Position numbers and translations under genes: made by a program. Below, piece after piece: positions 1-7,123 of a stretch of DNA of 64,000 nt (positions are counted from its first letter, which is position 1; every line of letters starts with the position of its first letter). The notes beneath the pieces are model-generated. The model worked only from the letters and a program-made list of their open reading frames with translations. It did no database searches and was not told where the DNA came from. This DNA is from Sphingobacterium oryzagri (lineage in GTDB: Bacteria; Bacteroidota; Bacteroidia; Sphingobacteriales; Sphingobacteriaceae): positions 1,426,001-1,490,000 of the forward strand of contig NZ_CP117880.1 in NCBI RefSeq assembly GCF_028736175.1, in the 5' to 3' direction.

Positions 1-1639
1 ACCCTCTGTTGTCCATCGTGAAAACAATATAGCCTTGTTGCGCCATGTACAGATCGAAGTAACCAGCGCCATAAAGCCATTTGTTTTGCACCAACTGTGC
101 ATGAGAACCGCCGTAAAGGTAAACCATGACGGGGTATTTTTTTGTTCCGTCAAAATTTGCCGGGTAAATAATGCGTCCGTTCAGCGGTGTTTGTCCATCT
201 GCCGAAACCAGCGAAACGGCTTCAATCTTGGGAAGTGAAATCTTCCCTTCAAACGGGTTGGTCGCGCGGATAATTTCCAGCGGTTTGCCGCCTTTTACAG
301 CATAAACGTCTACGTTGTTTGCGGTGTTTAGGTTCGAAAATTGATCGAGTACATAGTTTCCGTTGGCGCTTAAGCTCGCTCGGTGCGTGCCCGATTTGTT
401 TGTAAGCTGCTGCGTTTTTCCAGTAGCTATCGCTACTTCAAAAAGCTGGCGATCGAGTCCTTTATTTGTAATGCCGGTGTAGATCACTTTTTTGCCATCT
501 GAAGAGAATCCTTGTACATCTTCAACGATCACATCTTCGTAACCGAGCGAGCGCAATAGCTTTCCGCTAACATCATACAAATACAATTGGTTGAAACCAT
601 CCTTATCGGTTTGGTATAAAAACTGGTCGGGTTTGTTTGGTAAAAAGGTGAGCGCATGCAATGGCTCTACCCAAGATTCCGATTTTTCTTCAAACAGTGT
701 TTGGATAAAGTGGCCATCGGTCGCGTCGTATTTGTTTACTTTTAAGTGGTTTTGTTCGCGATTAAGAATACCTACATAAATGTATTTGCTTGACGGATCC
801 CAAGTGCAGATGGTCAAATACTGCTCTTTGGGTTCGCCCGTTTGCAAAGTAATGTGGCTGCTTGTTTTGCTGTCGTATACCCGCAATGTGACTTCTTCGC
901 TCTTCATACCGGCCATCGGATAGCGTATGTCTTTAGTAGCTGCTACGCGTTTGTCCCATTGGATTAACGGATAGTTGCTCACCATCGATTCATCTTTGCG
1001 GTAATAAAGTAATTTTTCATTGTCGGGACTCCACCACATGCCTTTGCTGATGCCGAACTCTTGCCGGTGGGTGTAATCGCTACCGTTTACGATTCCAGCT
1101 AGACTATCTTGCGTTACTATTGTGCGCTTGCCTTCTTTCGAGCTGATTTCAATATTGTTGTCTACCAAATAAGCAACCTTGCTGTAATCGGTTGTGCTGG
1201 TAGCTTGCGCGCCATCGGCTGGTGATTTTGTCAAAATTTGCGCTTGTTTCGTCTTCACCGCGTAGCGGATCGTGTATTTCCAGCTGTCGGCTTCGTAAGC
1301 AAACGCAATGTGATCTTTATCTGCCCAGCTGTAGTCTAACGGAAAGTAGGATAATTTGACCGATTCGTTGCTGTTTAAGACCGACTGTAGTGCGGTGCTG
1401 ATGTCTTCTATGGTGGCGATGTCGCGGCTTTGCCAACTGGATTGCGCATCGCGCAAGGTGAGTTTTTGATAGGATGCATCCAACGTTGAAAATGCATCGG
1501 TCTGCGGCAGCCATTGCGGCAGGACAAGGCTTTGCGGGGCAAATTGGCGCGGGCCATATACTGTTTCTTCGATGGTAAAATTACGTTGGCCGTAAGCCAA
1601 CGAAGATCCGAACAAGAACAGGATAAGTAGTTTCTTCAT
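1..1639 (-). CDS. S9 family peptidase (dipeptidyl-peptidase IV type), 3' part outside window
   Basis: The minus-strand reading frame opens with ATG at 1639 and runs off the window edge, giving about 546 residues. It starts with a signal peptide (MKKLLILFLFGSSLAYGQ), so the enzyme is exported, probably to the periplasm. The body reads as the DPP IV N-terminal beta-propeller, with repeated blades such as YTHRQEFGISKGMWWSPDNE. The last visible residues, YIVFTMDNRG, are the start of the alpha/beta-hydrolase domain typical of S9 enzymes. The catalytic Ser, Asp and His lie beyond the window, so activity cannot be judged. The family removes N-terminal dipeptides from peptides. It is followed upstream on the same strand by the DUF1080 gene, with a 77 nt gap. 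Confidence 0.9.
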   Translation of the reverse strand, partial: MKKLLILFLFGSSLAYGQRNFTIEETVYGPRQFAPQSLVLPQWLPQTDAFSTLDASYQKLTLRDAQSSWQSRDIATIEDISTALQSVLNSNESVKLSYFPLDYSWADKDHIAFAYEADSWKYTIRYAVKTKQAQILTKSPADGAQATSTTDYSKVAYLVDNNIEISSKEGKRTIVTQDSLAGIVNGSDYTHRQEFGISKGMWWSPDNEKLLYYRKDESMVSNYPLIQWDKRVAATKDIRYPMAGMKSEEVTLRVYDSKTSSHITLQTGEPKEQYLTICTWDPSSKYIYVGILNREQNHLKVNKYDATDGHFIQTLFEEKSESWVEPLHALTFLPNKPDQFLYQTDKDGFNQLYLYDVSGKLLRSLGYEDVIVEDVQGFSSDGKKVIYTGITNKGLDRQLFEVAIATGKTQQLTNKSGTHRASLSANGNYVLDQFSNLNTANNVDVYAVKGGKPLEIIRATNPFEGKISLPKIEAVSLVSADGQTPLNGRIIYPANFDGTKKYPVMVYLYGGSHAQLVQNKWLYGAGYFDLYMAQQGYIVFTMDNRG

Positions 1640-1716
1640 TTTACTAATCATTTAACGGCTGCTAAATTAGGAAAATGAACGTTAAACTAAAATTGATCCT
1701 GTTCGGTACAAGAATT

Positions 1717-2451
1717 TTATAAAGGTCTTATCCAAATATTACGGAAATGTACCATGTCGCCATGATCCTGCAAAATGATCGGTCCGGCGCCATGTGCTTC
1801 TAACTTCGGTAGGCCAATGTATGCTGTTGCACCTTCTATCTGTGTGTTGTTTTGTACCAATACACCATTATGTAATACTGTGACCATTCCTTTGCTGATC
1901 AACATGCCGTCTTTGTTAAAACGCGGCGCTTTATAAATCACATCATAGCGGTGCCAGTTGTCGCCTTCGGCGCGTACCTCAACAAGCGGTGGCCGCTGCT
2001 TGTAAATACTGCCTGCTTGTCCGTTTACGTAGGTTGGATTGTTGTTATTATCCAAAACCTGTAGCTCATACAAACCTTGTAAAAAGATTCCGCTATTTCC
2101 GCGTCCCTGGCCTTCGCCTTTTATTTTCTCCGGACTTTTCCATTCAATATGCAACTGGAAATCTTCAAATTTTTGTTTGGTTTGGATATCTCCGGTGCCA
2201 GGCTTGACGGTTAAGGTGCCGTTTTCAACGGTCCATGGCGCGGGCTGTCCAGTCGTTTTATTGCTTTCCCATTGGTTCAGGTTTGTGCCATCAAAAAGGA
2301 CAATCGCATCGCTGGGAACTTGTGCTTTTAGCGTAACCACAGGCGGTTTCGGACTGTAAAATTCGGTATCTTCCGGCTTAAAGTCTGTTTGCGCAAAAGA
2401 TGTAGCCGTCAGTAAGCTGCACGCCAAGGTGCTCAAAAGGTTGATTTTCAT
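1717..2451 (-). CDS. DUF1080 (3-keto-disaccharide hydrolase fold) secreted protein
   Basis: This 244-residue protein begins with a clear signal peptide ending near TSFAQ. It shows the DUF1080 hallmarks: VLFDGTNLNQWE near residue 50, RGNSGIFLQGLYELQVLDN in the middle, GSIYKQRPP, WHRYDVIYKAPRF, and a C-terminal HGAGPIILQDHGDMVHFRNIWIR. DUF1080 is a concanavalin-like beta-sandwich family; some members hydrolyse 3-keto-glycosides, but this one's substrate is not readable from sequence. Its length is normal for a single-domain member. It lies just upstream of the S9 peptidase on the same strand and may share its transcript. Confidence 0.9.
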   Translation of the reverse strand: MKINLLSTLACSLLTATSFAQTDFKPEDTEFYSPKPPVVTLKAQVPSDAIVLFDGTNLNQWESNKTTGQPAPWTVENGTLTVKPGTGDIQTKQKFEDFQLHIEWKSPEKIKGEGQGRGNSGIFLQGLYELQVLDNNNNPTYVNGQAGSIYKQRPPLVEVRAEGDNWHRYDVIYKAPRFNKDGMLISKGMVTVLHNGVLVQNNTQIEGATAYIGLPKLEAHGAGPIILQDHGDMVHFRNIWIRPL

Positions 2452-2586
2452 ATACAGATTGTTTAGCTAAGCAATAATACGTATTATATTTGGTCATTAT
2501 ATGCAAAAATGTCGATAATAAGGCCGATTTGCAGGGGGATATGGCTATAAACAGTGCCGTAGTTGATGGCAGTCCTAATTTTTTTC

Positions 2587-2594
2587 TATGTTTG
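2587..2594 (+). promoter_or_regulatory. TAnnTTTG promoter element of folB
   Basis: TATGTTTG matches the Bacteroidota -7 consensus TAnnTTTG. A TTG at 2563-2565 lies 21 nt upstream and can serve as the -33 element. Only 4 nt separate this box from the folB ATG at 2599, so the transcript would be leaderless or almost so. Confidence 0.5.
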
Positions 2595-2598
2595 CAAG

Positions 2599-2964
2599 AT
2601 GGGAACAATAACACAAGAGGTCGCCTTAAAAGACCTTCGATTTTTCTCTCCAATAGGCTATTACGCCGAAGAACGCATCTTGGGCAATGAATTTTTTGTG
2701 GATGTCATCGTTAGTTTTCCTTTTCAGAACGAGGCTTCTGATGAGCTTCGTAATACGTTGAATTATGAAGAACTTTATGCGATTGTCCGTGCTGCGATGG
2801 GTCAGGAGCGTAAACTTTTGGAGTCTGCTGCCGAAGAAATTTTGCAGACCGCCAGGCTGACTTTTGCTTTTGCAGCGGAGATTCGCGTCGCTATCCGTAA
2901 AACGACGCCGCCTTTTGGTATCGATCACGTGCACACCCAGGTTTCGCTCGTGTACAAAAAATAG
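2599..2964 (+). CDS. folB: dihydroneopterin aldolase
   Basis: The enzyme cleaves 7,8-dihydroneopterin to 6-hydroxymethyl-dihydropterin and glycolaldehyde in cytosolic folate synthesis. From ATG 2599 the product is 121 residues, the usual family size. It shows the substrate-binding segment GYYAEERILGNEFFVDV near residue 20, LNYEELYAIV, LLESAAEEI and the C-terminal RKTTPPFG with the catalytic Lys. An upstream in-frame ATG at 2563 would add 12 residues (MMAVLIFFYVCK) that lack family similarity and overlap the promoter box, so I reject it. The gene stands alone between the divergent DUF1080 gene and hsp20. Confidence 0.92.
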   Translation: MGTITQEVALKDLRFFSPIGYYAEERILGNEFFVDVIVSFPFQNEASDELRNTLNYEELYAIVRAAMGQERKLLESAAEEILQTARLTFAFAAEIRVAIRKTTPPFGIDHVHTQVSLVYKK

Positions 2965-3217
2965 CTGCTTTTCCTTTTTTATATGATCGGGCGAAGCGCA
3001 AACGCCAGCAAAGTGCCTCGCGTAGAAATATTTTTATATGCTTAACTGCTTATATGACAGTTTAATGCGATTTGTGATATTATTTAAAGGACATAATGGC
3101 ATTGCTTTGTGGTTTTCAACGACAAAATGTCTTGTTTTTATAAAAAAGCCGATTCGGTATAAGGTTTGTTTTGTAATTAACATCATTAAACAAAGAAAAA
3201 ATTAGGAGGACATAAAA

Positions 3218-3661
3218 ATGGCATTAATTAAATTTCCAACAAAAACTGTGAATTCTGATGTTGTTAATCCGTATGTAAACAACATTTTTGACAATTTATT
3301 TAACGATTCGTTTATCACCGATCGATTGGTTACGCGTGTTCCAGCAGTGAATATTGCTGAAACCGAACAGGCTTTTAAAATCGAATTGGCGGCGCCAGGC
3401 TTGCAGAAATCAGATTTTAAGATCAACGTAGACAAAAATTTGATCAGCATCGGTGTAGAGAAAAAAGACGAGCAGGCCGTAGAAGAAAAGCTATATAGTA
3501 AACGCGAATTTAGCTACACATCGTTCAGCCGTTCGTTTACATTGCCTGAAACCGTAGATTATAATAGTATTGAAGCAGCGTACACAGATGGGGTGTTGAT
3601 TGTATCAGTAGGGAAGAAAGAAGATGCGATTGTCGCTAAGCGACTAATCGAAGTGAGATAA
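3218..3661 (+). CDS. Hsp20/alpha-crystallin small heat-shock protein
   Basis: This 147-residue protein is an ATP-independent chaperone of the small heat-shock family. The N-terminal arm carries FDNLFNDSF. The alpha-crystallin domain spans about residues 38-140 and includes VNIAETEQAFKIELAAPGL, FSYTSFSRSFTLPETVD and AAYTDGVLIVSVGKKE. The A-x-x-x-G-V-L motif is canonical. A strong AGGAGG site lies about 10 nt before the ATG, one of the few clear Shine-Dalgarno sites in the window, which fits a gene needing high expression. It ends in a strong terminator and stands alone. Confidence 0.95.
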   Translation: MALIKFPTKTVNSDVVNPYVNNIFDNLFNDSFITDRLVTRVPAVNIAETEQAFKIELAAPGLQKSDFKINVDKNLISIGVEKKDEQAVEEKLYSKREFSYTSFSRSFTLPETVDYNSIEAAYTDGVLIVSVGKKEDAIVAKRLIEVR

Positions 3662-3689
3662 GATAAGTACGTGTTTAAGTTTTAAGGTG

Positions 3690-3727
3690 AGGAAGGGCTC
3701 TGCATAGCGGAGTTCTTCCTTTTTTTT
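3690..3727 (+). terminator. intrinsic terminator of hsp20
   Basis: An 11-bp stem (3690-3700 with 3710-3720, including two G-U pairs) encloses a 9-nt loop and is followed by an 8-nt T run. It starts 28 nt after the hsp20 stop. Confidence 0.85.
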
Positions 3728-3741
3728 GTTAGGAGCTTTAC

Positions 3742-4023
3742 CGCTTTGCGAAATTGTGAACGCTCGCAATATTAACGCTTTGCGAACAACGTCATTAACG
3801 TTTCACCAAGCGATGGAAGACAAGGAATTGACGCGGGTCGTGCGGTGGGAAGGCATAAGGATTATTGGTCAAAATTATTCAAAAAAATTTTGACCTGTCA
3901 TCCTGGCCTGCGCGGCAATTGGCTTGTGTGAGAGGGGTATGTGCGACAAATCGCCTCGATGAAACAAAAGGCTTTTGCTTCCTTTTGGCCTTCAAAAGGA
4001 AGTCCCGTCCCGGAAAGGGACAA
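3742..4023 (+). repeat. palindromic intergenic repeat, copy 1
   Basis: About 280 nt with the same order of parts as copies 2 and 3. A head (CGCTTTGCG..GTGAACGC) is followed by a long imperfect palindrome at 3800-3965. Its outer arms are GTTTCACCAAGCGAT and ATCGCCTCGATGAAAC, and its inner arms are 3859-3876 and 3886-3903. Then come two short perfect hairpins. The first is CTTCCTTTT (3978-3986) with AAAAGGAAG (3994-4002). The second is GTCCC (4007-4011) with GGGAC (4017-4021). The inner arms differ in sequence from copies 2 and 3 yet still pair at 15 of 18 positions. Open frames here are translations of the repeat, not genes. Confidence 0.85.
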
Positions 4024-4087
4024 AAAAGTAAGTTGAAACGATCTTTTTCCCTCCCACAAACCTTTCCGCCGCTCGCCGCGGCAAGGC

Positions 4088-4165
4088 CTTCCTTGGAAGA
4101 ACCCAAGGAAGCAAGGTTCCTCTGTCTCATGAAGGTGGTTTGTCGCACAAGCCTTCACACAAAAA
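4088..4165 (-). repeat. inverted half-copy of the palindromic repeat
   Basis: Read on the minus strand, this segment repeats the 3' half of the element: GTGTGAAGGCTTGTGCGACA, then a GATGAAAC-like block (ATGAGACA), then CTTGCTTCCTTGG. Its short hairpin is CTTCCTTGG (4088-4096) with CCAAGGAAG (4103-4111). Compared with the other copies, TT/AA at the loop end of the stem is replaced by GG/CC, so pairing is kept. Just before it lies GCCGC-TCGCC-GCGGC (4068-4082), which resembles the hairpin at 59841-59855. Confidence 0.7.
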
Positions 4166-4298
4166 GCAATAGGCTCACAAAGCTGGAATAACATCGAAAC
4201 CCTTAAGCGGATTTCGATATGATTCCTAGGCTTTATCCTCCACACAAAAAGCCATCGCCTATCGCTTTTCTCCCACCACAGCATGAGACATTTTTTGG

Positions 4299-4581
4299 CG
4301 CTATGCAGAGTTGTGAACGCTAGCGTCAATACACGCTATGTGATTAACATCATCAACGTTTCATTAAGCGATGGGAGACAAGCAATGGACGCAGGTTGTG
4401 TGTTGGGAAGGCATGAGAAATTGTTATAAAAAATTCTAAAAAGATTTTTTCTAATAATTTCTAGCCTGCGCGTCAATTGGCTTGTGTGGGAAGGATGGTG
4501 CGACAGATCGCCTCGATGAAACAAAAGGCTTTTGCTTCCTTTTGGCCTTCAAAAGGAAGTCCCCGTTCCGGAAAGGGACAA
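4299..4581 (+). repeat. palindromic intergenic repeat, copy 2
   Basis: This copy has the same architecture as copy 1. The head begins CGCTATGC with GTGAACGC at 4313. The palindrome spans 4358-4522, with outer arms GTTTCATTAAGCGAT and ATCGCCTCGATGAAAC. Inner arms at 4416-4434 and 4444-4462 pair at 17 of 19 positions plus one G-U. The arm GGACGC pairs with GCGTC, where copies 1 and 3 have an A-C mismatch. The 3' half, from GCGACAGATCGCC to GGGACA, is nearly identical to copy 3. Confidence 0.85.
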
Positions 4582-4591
4582 TAGCGAGATA

Positions 4592-4658
4592 CGACTCCGC
4601 CGGAGTCGAAATAACAAATCATGTCAATTTGCTATAAATATATGACCTCGCTGAGGTC
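4592..4658. repeat. two 15-17 nt REP-like mini-hairpins
   Basis: Between copies 2 and 3 are two tiny palindromes: CGACTCC-GCC-GGAGTCG at 4592-4608 and GACCTC-GCT-GAGGTC at 4644-4658. They share the pattern GAC, two variable bases, C, GCY, G, two variable bases, GTC, and the variable bases change together so that pairing is kept. Neither has a T run, so they do not look like terminators. Confidence 0.5.
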
Positions 4659-4745
4659 CATAAACAACTATTCATCATCGGGCATCACACGTGATCACGC
4701 AGTCGAATCCAAGGCCGTTTGATTGAAATATCACTTTTTAAAAAT

Positions 4746-5014
4746 GTGAACGCTTGCGTTATTAAACGCTTCGCGAGCTACGTCATTAACGTTTCATCAA
4801 GCGATGGGAAACGAGCAATTGACGCCGGTTGTGTAGGGGGAAGGCATGAGAAATTGTTATGAAAAATACAAAAGAATTTTTTTATAACAATTTCTAGCCT
4901 GCGCGGCAATTGGCTTGTGTGGGAAGGATTCGTGCGACAGATCGCCTAGATGAAACAAAAGGCTTTTGCTTCCTTTTGGCCTTCAAAAGGAAGTCCCCGT
5001 CCCGGAAAGGGACA
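4746..5014 (+). repeat. palindromic intergenic repeat, copy 3
   Basis: This copy starts at GTGAACGC (4746) and ends at GGGACA (5014). The palindrome spans 4791-4956, with outer arms GTTTCATCAAGCGAT and ATCGCCTAGATGAAAC. The inner stem AGAAATTGTTAT (4849-4860) with ATAACAATTTCT (4884-4895) is perfect over 12 bp. The two short hairpins follow. It ends about 30 nt before the tetR promoter. Confidence 0.85.
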
Positions 5015-5044
5015 ACAGCGATATTGGCGATTTTGTACTAAAAA

Positions 5045-5076
5045 TTTGGAAAGGTTAACACTGTTCTTTATTTTTG
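5045..5076 (+). promoter_or_regulatory. tetR promoter with candidate operator in the spacer
   Basis: TTTG (5045-5048), a 20-nt spacer, then TATTTTTG (5069-5076) fit the Bacteroidota promoter consensus exactly. The spacer holds TTAACACTGTT (5055-5065), which recurs directly before the efflux operon. A repressor bound there would block the promoter, so autoregulation is likely. Confidence 0.6.
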
Positions 5077-5092
5077 AAATTGATTTTTAGCT

Positions 5093-5731
5093 ATGGGGAT
5101 TAAAGAACGAAAGACAAAACATAAAGAAGATTTACGGAAACGGATTTTGGAAGCGGCAAAAAAGCTTTTTGTAACGGCAGGTTACGAAGCAACATCCATC
5201 CGGAAAATTGCTCAAGAGATAGAATTTAGCCCGACGACGATCTACTTGTATTACAAAGATAAAAGTGATATCATCTATGCCCTGCATCAAGAGGGATTCT
5301 TGATGTTACGTCAAGATTTTCAGCCATTAATGCAAGTTGATTCGCCGTTTGAACGATTGAAGGCTATTGGCAAATGTTACATCCGCTTTGCGCTGACGCA
5401 GCCTGACTTCTATGAAGTGATGTTTATGATGAAAGGGCCTATGGAGTACCTGAAAGTCCACTGCGTGGATGGCGAATGGGCCGAGGGTGAACGTGTTTTT
5501 GACTTTTTATTGCAAACCGTTCGTGACTGCCAGGAAGTAGGTTATTTCCAGCAGTTAGATGTGGTGCAGGTAGCCGTGCAGGCCTGGTCTTCGGTTCACG
5601 GTCTTTGTTCATTGTTTGTCTCCGGACATTTGAAGAGCATGATGGAGGTGGTGTTGGACGAGGACAATCAGGAACGGATGATTGAACAGGCTTTTCGCGT
5701 TTTTGTACATTATTTGGAAGCAACAAAATAA
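5093..5731 (+). CDS. TetR/AcrR family transcriptional regulator
   Basis: This 212-residue cytosolic DNA-binding protein opens with the TetR helix-turn-helix: ILEAAKKLFVTAGYEATSIR, IAQEIEFSPTTIYLYYKDKS, at residues about 18-62. The remainder is an all-helical ligand and dimer domain. It lies 33 nt upstream of a TolC/adaptor/RND operon on the same strand, the normal place for a local repressor of an efflux pump. The motif TTAACACTGTT occurs in its own promoter spacer and before the pump genes, which supports control of both. The inducing ligand cannot be inferred. Confidence 0.93.
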   Translation: MGIKERKTKHKEDLRKRILEAAKKLFVTAGYEATSIRKIAQEIEFSPTTIYLYYKDKSDIIYALHQEGFLMLRQDFQPLMQVDSPFERLKAIGKCYIRFALTQPDFYEVMFMMKGPMEYLKVHCVDGEWAEGERVFDFLLQTVRDCQEVGYFQQLDVVQVAVQAWSSVHGLCSLFVSGHLKSMMEVVLDEDNQERMIEQAFRVFVHYLEATK

Positions 5732-5749
5732 AAAAATTTAGACATAAAC

Positions 5750-5762
5750 TTAACACTGTTAA
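5750..5762 (+). promoter_or_regulatory. candidate TetR operator before the efflux operon
   Basis: TTAACACTGTTAA is a palindrome around one central base, 2 nt before the tolC ATG at 5765. Eleven of its bases are identical to the motif in the tetR promoter spacer (5055-5065). Its position would hinder transcription or translation of the operon. Confidence 0.5.
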
Positions 5763-5764
5763 TA

Positions 5765-7123
5765 ATGAGAACACTATTTATATGTGTCGTTGCGCTACTC
5801 AGCAGTTTGTTCGCGGCGCGTGCCCAAAGCACATCGCTCGATGGTTATTTGCAGGAAGGGCTTGCTAATAACCTGGTCTTGAAAGAGAAAAACCTGTCCT
5901 TGCAGCGGGCGCTCAACGCCATGCAGGTAGCGAAGTCTTTGTACCTTCCGGCCATCGATTTAGATGTCCTTTATTCACATGCGCAAGGTGGGCGATCGAT
6001 CGAATTACCGATCGGCGATTTGCTCAATCCGGTATATAATACGTTGAATACCTTGACAGCATCGCAGGCATTTCCGCAAATCAATAATGAAACGATCAAT
6101 TTCCTGCCGCAAAATTATTACGATGCGAAGGTGCGCACAACCATGCCGATCTTACAAACGGATATCGCTTACAACAAGCAGATTAAAGAAGCCGGCGTCA
6201 GGCTGCAGGAAAACGAAGTGGAAATTTACAAACGCGAGTTGGTTAGGGAAATTAAAAGCGCTTACTACCGCTACCTGACGGCGATGCAAATTAAAGCGAT
6301 TTACGAATCGTCGTTGGAACTGGCTGAAGAAGGGCGTCGGGTCAACCAGAAATTGTTGGATGCTGGAACGGGCCTGCCGGCTTATGTGATTCGGGCACAA
6401 TCGGAGATCGCATCTATCGAAGCGCAGATGGCAGATGCGGATAAGAATATCAAAAACGCCGGAATTTACTTTAACGTGCTGCTCAATAGACCGGCCGATG
6501 CTGCTATTTTGCCAGATGCTGTTTTGCAGAACGATCAACTATGGTCGTTGGAGTCTTGGGCTACCTTGGATGCATCGCGACGCGAAGAATTGCAATCGTT
6601 GGAAACGGGGATAGCCGTTCAGGAAGCTATTGTAAAAATGAATAAGCAGTATCTTATACCGAAAATCAGCGGCTTTTTTGATTTGGGTTCCCAAGCCGAA
6701 GGTCTGCAGTTTAACGACGACTCCCGCTATTTTATGGTGGGTTTGACGATGAAGATGCCCATCTTTCAAGGGAATAGAAACAAGCTGAAAATACAAGAAG
6801 CGAAAATCGACCTGGCCGCCTCGCAAAATAAAAAAGCCCAAGCCGAGCAGCAGTTGACCATGGCTGTAGACCTTGCTAAAAACGAACTGCTGGCTGCTTT
6901 TAAAAACCTGGAGAAGACGAAGGTACAGCTTGAAGCGGCTGCTACTTATCAGCGTCTCATACAAAAAGGCTTCAGCGCAGGCGTCAACACCTACATCGAA
7001 ACCATTGATGCCCGCAGCCAATACACCTCAGCCAAGCTTGCCGAAACGGTGAGTAAACTTCAAATATTATCTGCGCTCACCAAGCTCGAGCGTGAATCTG
7101 CAACTTTTCAAATGCCTCAGTAA
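5765..7123 (+). CDS. TolC-family outer-membrane efflux protein
   Basis: This 452-residue protein has a signal peptide (ending LFAARAQS) and the two repeated halves of the TolC/OEP family, made of long coiled-coil helices joined by short strand segments. Examples are LREKNLSLQRALNAMQVAKS-like heptads near residue 40 and IQEAKIDLAASQNKKAQAEQ near 345. It would form the outer-membrane channel of the adjacent RND pump. Its stop codon overlaps the adaptor start (TAATG), showing translational coupling. It is the first gene of a three-gene operon after tetR. Confidence 0.93.
   Translation: MRTLFICVVALLSSLFAARAQSTSLDGYLQEGLANNLVLKEKNLSLQRALNAMQVAKSLYLPAIDLDVLYSHAQGGRSIELPIGDLLNPVYNTLNTLTASQAFPQINNETINFLPQNYYDAKVRTTMPILQTDIAYNKQIKEAGVRLQENEVEIYKRELVREIKSAYYRYLTAMQIKAIYESSLELAEEGRRVNQKLLDAGTGLPAYVIRAQSEIASIEAQMADADKNIKNAGIYFNVLLNRPADAAILPDAVLQNDQLWSLESWATLDASRREELQSLETGIAVQEAIVKMNKQYLIPKISGFFDLGSQAEGLQFNDDSRYFMVGLTMKMPIFQGNRNKLKIQEAKIDLAASQNKKAQAEQQLTMAVDLAKNELLAAFKNLEKTKVQLEAAATYQRLIQKGFSAGVNTYIETIDARSQYTSAKLAETVSKLQILSALTKLERESATFQMPQ

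Noticed and set aside
3865..4524. Open frames of 62-143 codons across the repeat island on both strands
   Set aside because: They are translations of the repeat modules, overlap on both strands, recur with each copy and have no start signals. They explain nothing that the hairpins do not.
3742..5014. CRISPR array
   Set aside because: The repeat units are 270-285 nt, spaced unevenly, partly inverted, and no cas gene is present.
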